Source: Flavobacterium noncentrifugens
GTDB taxonomy: Bacteria > Bacteroidota > Bacteroidia > Flavobacteriales > Flavobacteriaceae
Direction of reading: 5' to 3'
NCBI RefSeq assembly: GCF_900100375.1
Contig: NZ_FNEZ01000002.1
Span: 434,001 to 498,000, forward strand
DNA: 64,000 nucleotides
Part shown: positions 44,327 through 52,885 of the stretch, piece after piece
Layout of the letters: every line of letters begins with the position of its first letter
Position numbering within the stretch: position 1 is the stretch's first letter
Notes under the pieces: model-generated
Told to the model about the DNA's origin: nothing
Databases searched by the model: none
What the model saw: the letters and a program-made list of their open reading frames with translations, nothing else
Position numbers and translations under genes: made by a program

Positions 44327-45358
44327 TTATCTTCTTCCTCCGCTTCCGCTTCTACCACCGCCACCGCCACTTCCGCCGCTGCTTCTTCCACCACCGCTGT
44401 ATGAGCCTGATGATGGAGCAGATGATCTTGTTGGTGCCGAATACGTATTGTTGCTGCTGCTTCGGGTTGGCTGACTATTCGGGTTGAAACCGCTGTTCCT
44501 GGCGGGAGCACTCTGCTGCGATCTCGTTGGAGAGTTTGTATAATTGCCGTTGTTTGCCCGTGTTGGGTAATTGTAATTTCTTCCTCCGTTATTATATTGT
44601 CGTGTTCCCTGGTTTTGGGAATTGTTGTAATTTCTGCCACCGTTTGAATAATCGTTTCTTCTTCCGGTAGAGTAGGCAGAATTCCTAGTATTTCCGTTTC
44701 TTGCGCCTTGTGAATAGGTGTTGGAGTTGCGTCCGTATCCATCGCGGTAAGCAGTTGTCCTACGGCCATTTGTGTAATTGTTTCTGTAGTAATAACCGTG
44801 GTTGTACCAGTTGTTGGCATAGTAATTATTCCATCCGTAACCGTTGTATCCGTAACCGTAATAAGGAGAAGACCATGGATTGTAACCCCAGCCATAGTAG
44901 CTCGGCCCATACCATGAATTCCATCCCCAGCCTAGATTCCACCCCCAGCCGCCGCCGTAATAACCGCCCCAACCGGAGTTGTTGTCATAAACATTAACGG
45001 TAACATTGTCGGGATTGTTTCCCCAGCCGGCATAACCGGAATCATAATTTTGAGCGTTGCTATTGTTGTTGTCAGATGCATTATCGTAACTGTTGGAACT
45101 GTAATTGTCCACATCGGTAAAAATCTGGTCGGGTTCATTGTTTTGCTGTAACGATCCGAAGTAGTCTTTGTATTGGTTTGACGGATCGTTATTTCTATTC
45201 GAATTTCCAGGATTTCGTCTGCCTGAATTTCCGTAAATCCCATCATTGTCTGCGTAAGAAGTATTTTGAGTGGAGCCGCATGAAGTAATGATTGTGGCCA
45301 TCAATCCAACGAGCAAACAGACGGAAATTTTTGTTGGTGAAAAATAATTAGTTTTCAT
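44327..45358 (-). CDS. Lipoprotein with Gly/Trp/Tyr/Asn-rich low-complexity mature part
   Basis: The 343-residue product has a lipoprotein signal ending in LMATIITSCGS (lipobox ITSC). After an Asn/Ser/Asp-rich stretch comes a very unusual region of about 70 residues made almost only of Gly, Trp, Tyr, Asn and Ser (GGGWGWNLGWGWNSWYG). An Arg/Asn/Tyr-rich part and a Gly/Ser/Arg tail (GGGGGRSGSGGRR) close it. No fold is expected; the composition resembles prion-like, aromatic, self-associating sequences. The ATG at 45358 is chosen because a longer frame begins with TTG inside a TATTTTTG promoter box. Function is unknown. It is divergent from proS and upstream of the FadL-like gene. Confidence 0.8.
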   Translation of the reverse strand: MKTNYFSPTKISVCLLVGLMATIITSCGSTQNTSYADNDGIYGNSGRRNPGNSNRNNDPSNQYKDYFGSLQQNNEPDQIFTDVDNYSSNSYDNASDNNNSNAQNYDSGYAGWGNNPDNVTVNVYDNNSGWGGYYGGGWGWNLGWGWNSWYGPSYYGWGYNPWSSPYYGYGYNGYGWNNYYANNWYNHGYYYRNNYTNGRRTTAYRDGYGRNSNTYSQGARNGNTRNSAYSTGRRNDYSNGGRNYNNSQNQGTRQYNNGGRNYNYPTRANNGNYTNSPTRSQQSAPARNSGFNPNSQPTRSSSNNTYSAPTRSSAPSSGSYSGGGRSSGGSGGGGGRSGSGGRR

Positions 45359-45388
45359 AATCTGCAGTTTTTTTATTGTTGGGCAATA

Positions 45389-45396
45389 CAAAAATA
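45389..45396 (-). promoter_or_regulatory. Predicted -7 promoter element of the low-complexity lipoprotein gene
   Basis: TATTTTTG on the minus strand fits TAnnTTTG, 30 bases upstream of the ATG at 45358. Confidence 0.5.
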
Positions 45397-45459
45397 ACTA
45401 GTTTTGCCGAACTATTTAGTTAAATAAAGTTAAACAATTTTTGTGCCAAAATATTCAAT

Positions 45460-46938
45460 ATGAGCAAGAACCTGACGACAAGAGAAGAAGATTATTCGAA
45501 ATGGTATAACGAGCTGGTTGTTAAGGCAGATCTTGCCGAAAATTCAGGTGTTCGCGGTTGTATGGTGATCAAGCCTTACGGCTATGCGATTTGGGAAAAA
45601 ATGCAGGCAGAACTTGACAGGATGTTTAAGGAAACCGGGCACCAGAATGCCTATTTTCCGTTGTTCGTTCCAAAGAGCATGTTTGAGGCCGAAGAGAAGA
45701 ATGCCGAAGGTTTCGCAAAAGAATGTGCGATCGTAACGCATTACCGATTGAAAAACGATCCTGACAGGCCGGGAAAATTAATGGTAGATCCAAATGCCAA
45801 GCTTGAAGAAGAACTGATCGTTCGTCCCACGAGTGAAGCCATTATCTGGTCAACATACAAAGGCTGGGTGCAGTCGTACCGAGATTTGCCATTATTGATC
45901 AACCAATGGGCGAATGTCGTGCGTTGGGAAATGAGAACACGGTTTTTCTTGCGTACTGCCGAATTTTTATGGCAGGAAGGCCATACGGCACATGCGACCA
46001 AAGCTGAAGCCATCCAAGAATCTGAACAAATGATGCACGTGTATGCTGATTTTGCCGAAAATTTCATGGCCATTCCGGTAATCAAAGGATTAAAAACCGA
46101 AACCGAGCGTTTTGCTGGTGCAGATGAAACCTATTGTATCGAAGCATTGATGCAGGATGGAAAAGCGCTTCAGGCTGGAACGTCTCACTTTTTAGGTCAG
46201 AATTTTGCCAAAGCCTTTGATGTCAAATTCGCCAATGCAGAAGGCAAGCAGGAGCACGTTTGGGGAACATCCTGGGGTGTTTCGACACGTTTGATGGGCG
46301 CTTTGGTCATGACGCATTCAGATGATAAAGGATTGGTTTTACCGCCGAATTTAGCGCCGATCCAAATCGTCATTGTTCCAATTTATAAAACAGAAGAAGA
46401 ATTTGCTGCAATTTCAGATGCGGCGCATACCTTGGTTGCCCAGTTCAAAAAACTGAAACTGTCCGTTAAATTTGACGACAGGACAACCCAGAAGCCAGGA
46501 TTTAAATTTGCCGAATGGGAATTGAAAGGTGTTCCTGTTCGTATTGCTATCGGCCCGAAAGATCTCGAAAACGGCACTTTCGAAGTGGCAAGACGCGATA
46601 CGCTCACAAAAGAAGTCATTTTGAAAGACGGAATCGTAAATTATGTGAATGAGCTGCTCGAGCAAATCCAGACCGATTTATTCAACAAAGCGCTTGATTA
46701 CAGAAATACGCACATCACCGAAGTTTCTAATTTTGAAGAATTTAAAGATATTTTAGAACACAAAACAGGCTTTATTTCTGCACATTGGGACGGAACTGCT
46801 GAAACGGAAGAAAAGATCAAAGACCTTACAAAAGCAACAATCCGCTGCATTCCCTTGGATAGAGTAGAAGAGTCGGGAAGCTGCGTGCTTACTGGAAAAC
46901 CATCTGTTGGAAGGGTACTGTTTGCAAAGGCATACTAA
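45460..46938 (+). CDS. proS: Prolyl-tRNA synthetase, archaeal/eukaryotic-like type
   Basis: The 492-residue class II synthetase charges tRNA-Pro. It has motif 1 around [37 protein letters not shown], and motif 2 [29 protein letters not shown]. It lacks the editing insertion of E. coli-type ProRS and has an anticodon-binding domain ([14 protein letters not shown]) plus a C-terminal extension ending in [11 protein letters not shown]. This is the short, eukaryote-like form usual in Bacteroidota. Two tRNA-Glu genes follow on the same strand with their own promoter. Confidence 0.96.
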   Translation: MSKNLTTREEDYSKWYNELVVKADLAENSGVRGCMVIKPYGYAIWEKMQAELDRMFKETGHQNAYFPLFVPKSMFEAEEKNAEGFAKECAIVTHYRLKNDPDRPGKLMVDPNAKLEEELIVRPTSEAIIWSTYKGWVQSYRDLPLLINQWANVVRWEMRTRFFLRTAEFLWQEGHTAHATKAEAIQESEQMMHVYADFAENFMAIPVIKGLKTETERFAGADETYCIEALMQDGKALQAGTSHFLGQNFAKAFDVKFANAEGKQEHVWGTSWGVSTRLMGALVMTHSDDKGLVLPPNLAPIQIVIVPIYKTEEEFAAISDAAHTLVAQFKKLKLSVKFDDRTTQKPGFKFAEWELKGVPVRIAIGPKDLENGTFEVARRDTLTKEVILKDGIVNYVNELLEQIQTDLFNKALDYRNTHITEVSNFEEFKDILEHKTGFISAHWDGTAETEEKIKDLTKATIRCIPLDRVEESGSCVLTGKPSVGRVLFAKAY

Positions 46939-46966
46939 AAAAAATCAAAAATAATTACGTCAGCTA

Positions 46967-46996
46967 TTGTGCGAATAAAAAATAGTTGTATTTTTG
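46967..46996 (+). promoter_or_regulatory. Predicted promoter of the tRNA-Glu pair
   Basis: TTG (46967-46969) and TATTTTTG (46989-46996) are 19 bases apart, a full match to the Bacteroidota promoter pattern. The first tRNA begins 20 bases further on. Confidence 0.7.
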
Positions 46997-47016
46997 CATC
47001 CGCATTAGAGAAGTAA

Positions 47017-47088
47017 GGCCCGTTCGTCTATCGGTTAGGACGCCAGGTTTTCATCCTGGTAAGAGGGGTTCGATTCCCCTACGGGCTA
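47017..47088 (+). tRNA. tRNA-Glu (anticodon TTC), copy 1
   Basis: The 72-base sequence folds into a cloverleaf: acceptor arms GGCCCGT and ACGGGCT (first pair G-U), anticodon stem CCAGG/CCTGG with loop TTTTCAT giving anticodon TTC, and T-arm GGGG TTCGATT CCCC. The discriminator base is A. CCA is not encoded. Confidence 0.97.
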
Positions 47089-47140
47089 CAAATAAGTTCA
47101 TATTACATTGAAGAGAATTTAAACAAACTAGATGAATAAT

Positions 47141-47212
47141 GGTCCGTTCGTCTAGGGGTTAGGACGCCAGGTTTTCATCCTGGTAACAGGGGTTCGATTC
47201 CCCTACGGACTA
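47141..47212 (+). tRNA. tRNA-Glu (anticodon TTC), copy 2
   Basis: This copy has acceptor arms GGTCCGT and ACGGACT and the same anticodon arm and T-arm as copy 1. The acceptor stem differs by a compensated C-G to T-A change, so both copies look functional. CCA is not encoded. It lies 30 bases before the rpsT start codon, so rpsT may be read from the tRNA transcript. Confidence 0.97.
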
Positions 47213-47242
47213 CAATAAGTTATAAAAATTATTTAAGAAAAA

Positions 47243-47494
47243 ATGGCAAATCATAAGTCAGCTCTAAAGAGAATCAGAAGCAACGAAAAGAAAAGAGTAT
47301 TAAACAGATACCAGCACAAAACGACTCGTAATGCCATTAAAGCATTAAGATTGGCTACAGATAAATCTGATGCTTCGTCAAAATTGTCTGCTGTAATTTC
47401 TATGATCGATAAATTAGCTAAGAAAAATATCATCCATGATAACAAAGCTTCTAATTTGAAATCGAAATTAACGAAACACGTTTCTAAATTGTAA
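47243..47494 (+). CDS. rpsT: 30S ribosomal protein S20
   Basis: The 83-residue basic protein reads MANHKSALKRIRSNEKKRVL at the start, followed by NRYQHKTTRNAIKALRLATD and an Ala/Lys-rich helix LAKKNIIHDNKASNLKSKLT. This is the S20 pattern, three long helices binding 16S rRNA. It lies directly after the tRNA-Glu pair and ends before a strong bidirectional terminator. Confidence 0.97.
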   Translation: MANHKSALKRIRSNEKKRVLNRYQHKTTRNAIKALRLATDKSDASSKLSAVISMIDKLAKKNIIHDNKASNLKSKLTKHVSKL

Positions 47495-47513
47495 TCAATA
47501 CAATTCACGATAT

Positions 47514-47547
47514 AAAAAAAGCTCTCAGTTTCTGGGAGCTTTTTTTA
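47514..47547. terminator. Bidirectional terminator between rpsT and the receiver gene
   Basis: AAAAAAGCTC and GAGCTTTTTT pair with an inner CAG/CTG extension, and T-runs occur on both strands between convergent genes. Confidence 0.88.
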
Positions 47548-47563
47548 TGCTTATATTTACCTT

Positions 47564-47974
47564 TTAAAACATACTCCTTAAATCATTCAGCATTTCCTTA
47601 GTAATTGGTTTTGATAAGAAATCAATGACCATAGGATATGTTTTAGACTTCTCAATGTCCTTCGGATCGATTGTAGAAGAAAGTACCAGTACTTTTGTTT
47701 TTGGAAATAACGGTGCATAGCTCACTTGCGAAAAATGGTCTAAAAATTCCCAACCGCCCATTACGGGCATGTTTAAATCCAAGAAGATCAAAGCGGGGTA
47801 CTTTGTGATATCTGCGCCAAGATTGTTCAGTTTGAGTTCGTCAAAATAATTAATCGCTTCCTCTCCATTTTGTGCCGTAACGATTTCCTTGGCAAAAGCC
47901 GATTTTGCAATAACCATCTTGCAAAGCATCAGCGTAATCGGGTCGTCGTCTACACACAGTATTAAATCTAACAT
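47564..47974 (-). CDS. Single-domain response regulator (receiver only)
   Basis: The 136-residue protein is a lone receiver domain: LILCVDDDPITLMLC with the acidic pocket at residues 9-11, phospho-acceptor Asp66 in ALIFLDLNMPVMGGWEFL, VLVLSSTIDPKDIEKS, and FLSKPITKEML. It has an inserted, slightly longer loop before the Asp, as in the RcpA/phytochrome-partner group. There is no output domain. It is 3 bases downstream of the PAS kinase and surely its partner. It may act on a further protein by contact or pass on phosphate. Confidence 0.93.
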   Translation of the reverse strand: MLDLILCVDDDPITLMLCKMVIAKSAFAKEIVTAQNGEEAINYFDELKLNNLGADITKYPALIFLDLNMPVMGGWEFLDHFSQVSYAPLFPKTKVLVLSSTIDPKDIEKSKTYPMVIDFLSKPITKEMLNDLRSMF

Positions 47975-47977
47975 TGA

Positions 47978-49687
47978 TTATTTTTTGAATGTTATCGTAA
48001 ATGTTGTTCCTTTATCTACTTCGCTCTCTACCGAAATTGATCCGCCCATCGTTTCTACCTGTGATTTTACCAGGTATAAACCAAGGCCTTTGCTGTCGGG
48101 ATAATTGTGAAAACGTTGGTACAAGCCAAAAATCTTGTCTTTGTTTCGCTCCAGATCAATCCCGATTCCATTATCTTTAAACGTCAGAACAATGTTTTCG
48201 CCAGCCTCTTTCGAGGACACAAAAATACGGAGTGTTCTTTTAGGAGAGCGGTATTTTATCGCATTTGTAAAAAGATTTAACAAAATGCTTTCGAGATAGG
48301 CTTTGTTGATGTTTAAGATTGTAACCTTTTCAAGTTCGATTTTAAGGATCGGTTTGTGAAGGCTGATCAGGAACGTAAGCTGGTTGAAAACGTTTTCAAA
48401 TACGTCCTTAATCAGTACTTCTTCTTTTTGTATTGAAGGATTGTCTTTGATGATCACAACCTTGACCAAGTCGTTGATGGTTTCGTTGAGCAAATGTGTG
48501 GAAGTAGAAAAACCGTTCAGAATTTCTTTAAGCTCCGGGCTTTCAACCGGAATGTCCTGCATTAAATTAAGCAATCCGGTAAGATTCGAAAGCGGTGCCC
48601 GAAGGTTGTGCGAGGTAATGTACGAGAACTGCTTTAAATCCTTATTGTTCTGCGTCAGCTCCCGGATGAGTTGTTCTTTTTCTTTTTCCTGTTTTTTTTC
48701 TTCAGAAATATCACGCTGGATTGAAATCCAATGGGAATGCTCGCCTTCTTTATTGGTAATCGGGATCATTGAAAAATTGACCCAGTATTCGCCGCCGTCC
48801 TTTCGGTGGTTTAAGGTTTCAAACTTGAATTCTTCTTTTCGCCTCAATGCTTTGGATAATTTGGAAATCTCATTTTTTACCGATCTTCTGCCCATGAAGA
48901 TCGTAGGGGATTTTCCAATGACTTCACTTGCTTCAAAACCGGTCATCTCTGAAAATGCCGGGTTCACGAATACGATTTTAGGAATCGCCCTGTTCGATCG
49001 TTCTGCTTCAGTAATGATAACCGAATCCTTGGTTTGTGTAATTACGGTTTCAAGCAATTTTAAACGCTGCTCTTCTTCTTTTTGCTTCGTGATGTCCTGG
49101 ATCGCCCCGATCATCCGGATCGCGTTTCCGTAATCATCCTTGACTAAAAAACCCCTGTCAAAAACATATTTGTAACTGCCGTCGGCACATTTGAAACGGT
49201 ATTCATCCTGCCATTTTTCCGTTTTCTGTTCGATAAATGAATAGAGCTTGATCGACATCTTGATGCTGTCTTCAGGATGGATCCGGTCAAACCACCATTT
49301 TGAGGTTTCCCCGACATCTTCTTTTTTATATCCGAAAACACCCTGGATTCCCTTATTCCAAATGAAATCGTCGTTTAAAATCTGCCAGTCCCAAATGGTA
49401 TCGCTGGTCGCTTTGGCAACAATATCATAGCGCTCGTTCGAAGCCTTGATTTCTTCGTTATTCTGGCGCAGCTTTTCAAAGATTTTATTGCTGCGGATGT
49501 TGTTTTTTGAAATGATGTAATTGAAGATGATCCCCGAGATTAAAATAATCGTCAAATTGGCCGAAAGGCTGTAAGTCTGGTAGTTATTGCCGGTGAAAAA
49601 GTGGATTAATAGTTTATGACTCAGAATAGCCAAAAACATTAAAAAAATAACAAAAATTAAAGATATTTTGTTGACTTTGTTTTTCAT
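47978..49687 (-). CDS. PAS-domain sensor histidine kinase
   Basis: The 569-residue kinase has two membrane helices near the N-terminus (ISLIFVIFLMFLAILSHKLL and LTIILISGIIFNYIIS), a PAS domain with PAC segment (DTIWDWQILNDDFIWNKGI, EYRFKCADGSYKYVFDRG), a second PAS/PAC unit (VFVNPAFSEMTGFEASEVIG, NHRKDGGEYWVNFSMIPI), HisKA with His360 in FSYITSHNLRAPLSNLTGL, and an ATPase domain (LFTNAIKYRSPKR, FKDNGIGIDLERN, GLGLYLVKSQVETMGG). The start is the ATG at 49687: the longer frame begins with GTG upstream of the promoter box. The bacteriophytochrome-like SHNLRAPL motif fits its pairing with a lone receiver. Confidence 0.93.
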   Translation of the reverse strand: MKNKVNKISLIFVIFLMFLAILSHKLLIHFFTGNNYQTYSLSANLTIILISGIIFNYIISKNNIRSNKIFEKLRQNNEEIKASNERYDIVAKATSDTIWDWQILNDDFIWNKGIQGVFGYKKEDVGETSKWWFDRIHPEDSIKMSIKLYSFIEQKTEKWQDEYRFKCADGSYKYVFDRGFLVKDDYGNAIRMIGAIQDITKQKEEEQRLKLLETVITQTKDSVIITEAERSNRAIPKIVFVNPAFSEMTGFEASEVIGKSPTIFMGRRSVKNEISKLSKALRRKEEFKFETLNHRKDGGEYWVNFSMIPITNKEGEHSHWISIQRDISEEKKQEKEKEQLIRELTQNNKDLKQFSYITSHNLRAPLSNLTGLLNLMQDIPVESPELKEILNGFSTSTHLLNETINDLVKVVIIKDNPSIQKEEVLIKDVFENVFNQLTFLISLHKPILKIELEKVTILNINKAYLESILLNLFTNAIKYRSPKRTLRIFVSSKEAGENIVLTFKDNGIGIDLERNKDKIFGLYQRFHNYPDSKGLGLYLVKSQVETMGGSISVESEVDKGTTFTITFKK

Positions 49688-49692
49688 TACAC

Positions 49693-49724
49693 CAAATATA
49701 TATAAATTATTGTTCACTTTACAA
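49693..49724 (-). promoter_or_regulatory. Predicted promoter of the PAS kinase-receiver operon
   Basis: On the minus strand TTG (49722-49724) and TATATTTG (49693-49700) are 21 bases apart. The ATG lies 5 bases after the -7 box, so the mRNA would be almost leaderless. Confidence 0.6.
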
Positions 49725-49823
49725 TTGTAGGTACAAACTTGTTTTTTGCAGCCGAAATTTGTTGCAAAAGCGTTAACAAACAGTAAACTATCAATGAAAG
49801 ATTTTTTATACGAAAAAAAAGTG

Positions 49824-49831
49824 TACCTTTG
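49824..49831 (+). promoter_or_regulatory. Predicted -7 promoter element of typA
   Basis: TACCTTTG fits TAnnTTTG, 19 bases upstream of the ATG. Confidence 0.55.
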
Positions 49832-49850
49832 CGCCCATTAAAAATCACAG

Positions 49851-51647
49851 ATGGAATCTATCAGAAACATTGCAATTATTGCCCACGTCGATCACGGTAA
49901 AACTACTTTGGTTGATAAAATCATGTACCATTGTCAACTTTTCCGTGACAACGAAAACACGGGAGACCTTATCTTAGACAACAACGACTTAGAGCGCGAA
50001 AGAGGAATTACGATTACTTCTAAAAACGTTTCTGTTGTTTACAAGGGTACGAAAATCAACATTATCGACACGCCGGGCCACGCCGATTTTGGTGGTGAAG
50101 TAGAGCGTGTATTGAACATGGCTGATGGTGTTTGCCTTTTGGTCGATGCTTTTGAAGGTCCAATGCCACAAACGCGTTTCGTATTGCAAAAAGCTTTGGA
50201 TCTTGGCTTGAAACCTTGCGTCGTGATCAATAAAGTTGATAAAGAAAACTGTACTCCGGAAGAAGTACATGAAAAAGTTTTTGATCTGATGTTTGAACTT
50301 GGAGCAACAGAAGAGCAATTGGATTTCCCAACAGTTTACGGTTCTGCAAAAAATAACTGGATGTCTGATGACTGGAGAAACCAAACTGACAGTATTGAAC
50401 CATTATTGGATATGGTAATCAAAAATGTGCCACCACCAAATGTTGGAGAAGGAACACCACAAATGTTGATTACCTCTTTAGATTTTTCTGCCTTTACAGG
50501 TCGTATCGCAATCGGTCGTCTTGAAAGAGGAATTCTTAAAGAAGGCATGCCAATCTCTCTTGTAAAAAGAGACGGAACCATAGTGAAATCACGTATCAAA
50601 GAATTGCACACTTTCGAAGGACTTGGTCGTAAAAAAGTGGCACAAGTAATTGCTGGAGATATTTGTGCGATCATTGGTGTTGAAGGTTTTGAAATTGGAG
50701 ATACCATCGCTGATTTTGAAAACCCTGAAGGTTTGCAAACCATTGCAATCGACGAGCCTACGATGAGCATGTTGTTCACGATCAACGATTCGCCATTCTT
50801 TGGTAAAGAAGGTAAATTTGTAACCTCACGCCACATCCGTGACCGTTTGACAAAAGAGCTTGAGAAAAACCTTGCGATGAAATTGGGTGAGACCGATTCT
50901 GCTGATAAATTCATGGTTTTCGGACGCGGTGTACTGCACTTGTCTGTCCTTATCGAAACGATGAGAAGAGAAGGTTATGAACTTCAAATCGGGCAGCCAC
51001 AAGTAATCATCAAAGAAATTGACGGTAAAAAATGTGAGCCAATTGAGGAATTGACAATCGATTTGCCAGAAACACTTTCAGGTAGAGCGGTTGAATTCGT
51101 GACTATGCGTAAAGGTGAAATGCTGAGTATGGAAACCAAAGGGGACCGTATGATCGTGAAATTTAATATTCCATCACGTGGAATTATTGGATTGCGTAAC
51201 CAATTGCTTACTGCAACAGCTGGTGAGGCTATTATGGCACACCGTTTTATAGGATATGAGCCTTACAAAGGAGAAATTTCTGGACGCAATAAAGGTTCGT
51301 TGATCTCTATGGAAAAAGGAAAAGCCATTCCTTATTCTATCGATAAATTGCAGGATCGCGGTAAGTTCTTTGTTGAACCAAATGCCGAAATTTACGAAGG
51401 TCAGGTGATTGGTGAGAACTCCCGTGGCGATGATATGTGTGTCAACGTAACTAAAGAGAAAAAACAATCGAACGTTCGTTCATCCGGAAATGATGAAAAA
51501 GCAAGGATCATCCCGCCGATCATTTTCTCACTGGAAGAAGCGTTGGAATACATCCAAAAAGATGAATATGTTGAGGTAACGCCAAAATCGATTCGTCTGA
51601 GAAAAATCTATTTGACAGAAACCGACAGAAAAAGATTCAAATTCTAA
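49851..51647 (+). CDS. typA: Translational GTPase TypA/BipA
   Basis: BipA is a ribosome-binding GTPase related to EF-G that helps 50S assembly and stress growth. The 598-residue protein has G1 AHVDHGKTT at residues 11-19, switch I with [12 protein letters not shown]3 [17 protein letters not shown]4 [10 protein letters not shown], then the EF-G-like domains ([20 protein letters not shown]) and the BipA-specific C-terminal domain ([34 protein letters not shown]). Length and motifs are normal. It is monocistronic, with its own promoter box and terminator. Confidence 0.97.
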   Translation: MESIRNIAIIAHVDHGKTTLVDKIMYHCQLFRDNENTGDLILDNNDLERERGITITSKNVSVVYKGTKINIIDTPGHADFGGEVERVLNMADGVCLLVDAFEGPMPQTRFVLQKALDLGLKPCVVINKVDKENCTPEEVHEKVFDLMFELGATEEQLDFPTVYGSAKNNWMSDDWRNQTDSIEPLLDMVIKNVPPPNVGEGTPQMLITSLDFSAFTGRIAIGRLERGILKEGMPISLVKRDGTIVKSRIKELHTFEGLGRKKVAQVIAGDICAIIGVEGFEIGDTIADFENPEGLQTIAIDEPTMSMLFTINDSPFFGKEGKFVTSRHIRDRLTKELEKNLAMKLGETDSADKFMVFGRGVLHLSVLIETMRREGYELQIGQPQVIIKEIDGKKCEPIEELTIDLPETLSGRAVEFVTMRKGEMLSMETKGDRMIVKFNIPSRGIIGLRNQLLTATAGEAIMAHRFIGYEPYKGEISGRNKGSLISMEKGKAIPYSIDKLQDRGKFFVEPNAEIYEGQVIGENSRGDDMCVNVTKEKKQSNVRSSGNDEKARIIPPIIFSLEEALEYIQKDEYVEVTPKSIRLRKIYLTETDRKRFKF

Positions 51648-51666
51648 TCTGAAAGTTTATATACAT

Positions 51667-51698
51667 GAAAAGCCATTCTGAAAAGAGTGGCTTTTTTT
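51667..51698 (+). terminator. Rho-independent terminator of typA
   Basis: AAAAGCCA and TGGCTTTT pair, with inner TCT/AGA, and run into seven T residues, 19 bases after the stop codon. Confidence 0.85.
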
Positions 51699-51726
51699 AT
51701 TTCAATATCCAATAAAATTTTTATTT

Positions 51727-51879
51727 GGGCGTTACCTGCGGCCGGGCTATTCGCTACACCCGAGCGAAGCGAACTGAACGAACACATACAAAATAAATAT
51801 TTCGTGAGTTAATCTTTTAAATTTTCTTTCGCTGCGCTACAGGAAATCTTAAAAGGATTTCCGCTGCTATCCCTAACGC
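51727..51879. repeat. Intergenic element bounded by inverted GCGTTA
   Basis: The 153-base segment starts GGGCGTTACC and ends CCCTAACGC, so GCGTTA and TAACGC form inverted ends. Inside, CCGGGCTATTCGCTAC and the GGATTTCCGCTGCTATCCC end recall a repeat type widely scattered in Bacteroidota genomes, as I remember it. It fills half of the 307-base gap between typA and the esterase gene, which otherwise holds only the typA terminator and AT-rich DNA. Confidence 0.55.
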
Positions 51880-51954
51880 AAACATTCGCCGTCTAAAAGC
51901 ATCTCATCAACGCTCCGAAATTCTTAATTCTTAAATCAAAAATCGTAAATCAAA

Positions 51955-52869
51955 TTACCTTCCCAGCAAAAACACCAAAGGAACATCAAACCGTTCCGCC
52001 CATGATTGCTCCGAATGATCGGCGCCTTCAAATTTTTTCGTCATCCAGTTTTTGCCTGCTTTGTACCCTTTGGCTTTCATGACTTTATCAGCCTGAAGCT
52101 GAAAAGGTTCATATGCCGCATCAAGCGTTGCCGTTCCAAAATCAAAATAAATTTTATGGTTTTCAGCAGACGGCAAATGTGCTGCCATATAATTCATAAA
52201 AGCAGCCGGAACCGGGTTGTTTTCGAGTTTGGAAACTCCGGGCCAATGTGTCGAAATACAGGCTGCACCACCAAATACGTTCGGATACTGGCAAATCGCA
52301 TACATCGATATCAATCCGCCCATGCTCGAACCCGCAATAAATGTATGCTTCGAATCGGAATAAACCGAATAGATGTTGTCGATAAACGGTTTGAGTTCAT
52401 TTACGATAAATTTCAAATAATTATCCGAATTGATCTTTTCGGAAAATAACAATTCGCCCTCTTTTTTAATATTGTATAAAGAATCCTGTTCACTTTTAGA
52501 GAGTTCGTCAAACGGCTTTTCAGGAAAATAATCGCTGCGCCTGGTCTCGGCAATGCTCGAAATCCCAACGATAATGAACTTTTTCGTTTTCTTTTCTGCC
52601 ATCAATCTAGAAGCGGTTTCATCTGCCCTCCATTCCTGTTTGTTCCAGGTCGTATTCGCATCAAAAAGCATTTGCCCGTCGTGCATGTACAACACCGAAT
52701 ATTTCTCGTTTTTGGAATAACCTTCCGGGAGCCAGACATCAATGTTTCTGGGTTTGACCAGCTTCGACGGAAAATTTTCATAATGTTTAATGGTTCCGGC
52801 CGAAGGTTTCATTTGCTGGGCTTGTAATACCTGTGCAAAAGTGAAGCACAAAAGAATAAATTTATACAT
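51955..52869 (-). CDS. Exported alpha/beta-hydrolase, esterase D family
   Basis: The 304-residue protein has a signal peptide (MYKFILLCFTFAQVLQAQ) and an esterase D-like hydrolase fold. It shows FPSKLVKPRNIDVWLPEGYS, KYSVLYMHDGQMLFD, the nucleophile Ser182 in IAGSSMGGLISMYAI, and a probable catalytic His in EGADHSEQSWAERF. Relatives hydrolyse short esters, feruloyl or siderophore esters. The protein should be periplasmic. It lies 16 bases after the large T9SS type B gene on the same strand and is probably the last gene of that transcript. Confidence 0.9.
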   Translation of the reverse strand: MYKFILLCFTFAQVLQAQQMKPSAGTIKHYENFPSKLVKPRNIDVWLPEGYSKNEKYSVLYMHDGQMLFDANTTWNKQEWRADETASRLMAEKKTKKFIIVGISSIAETRRSDYFPEKPFDELSKSEQDSLYNIKKEGELLFSEKINSDNYLKFIVNELKPFIDNIYSVYSDSKHTFIAGSSMGGLISMYAICQYPNVFGGAACISTHWPGVSKLENNPVPAAFMNYMAAHLPSAENHKIYFDFGTATLDAAYEPFQLQADKVMKAKGYKAGKNWMTKKFEGADHSEQSWAERFDVPLVFLLGR

Positions 52870-52885
52870 ATAAAAGAAGGAATAA

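Noticed and set aside
44254-44910. 218-codon frame rich in Thr and Ile, same strand as the low-complexity lipoprotein gene
   Set aside because: It is a shifted reading of the repetitive AC/AT-rich codons of the lipoprotein gene. The lipoprotein frame has a signal peptide and lipobox, while this one has neither a signal nor a family pattern.
48384-49133. 249-codon antisense frame in the PAS kinase gene
   Set aside because: The kinase frame holds all domain motifs. The antisense product is Ser/Phe/Cys-rich without any motif, as is usual for shadows of Lys/Glu-rich genes.
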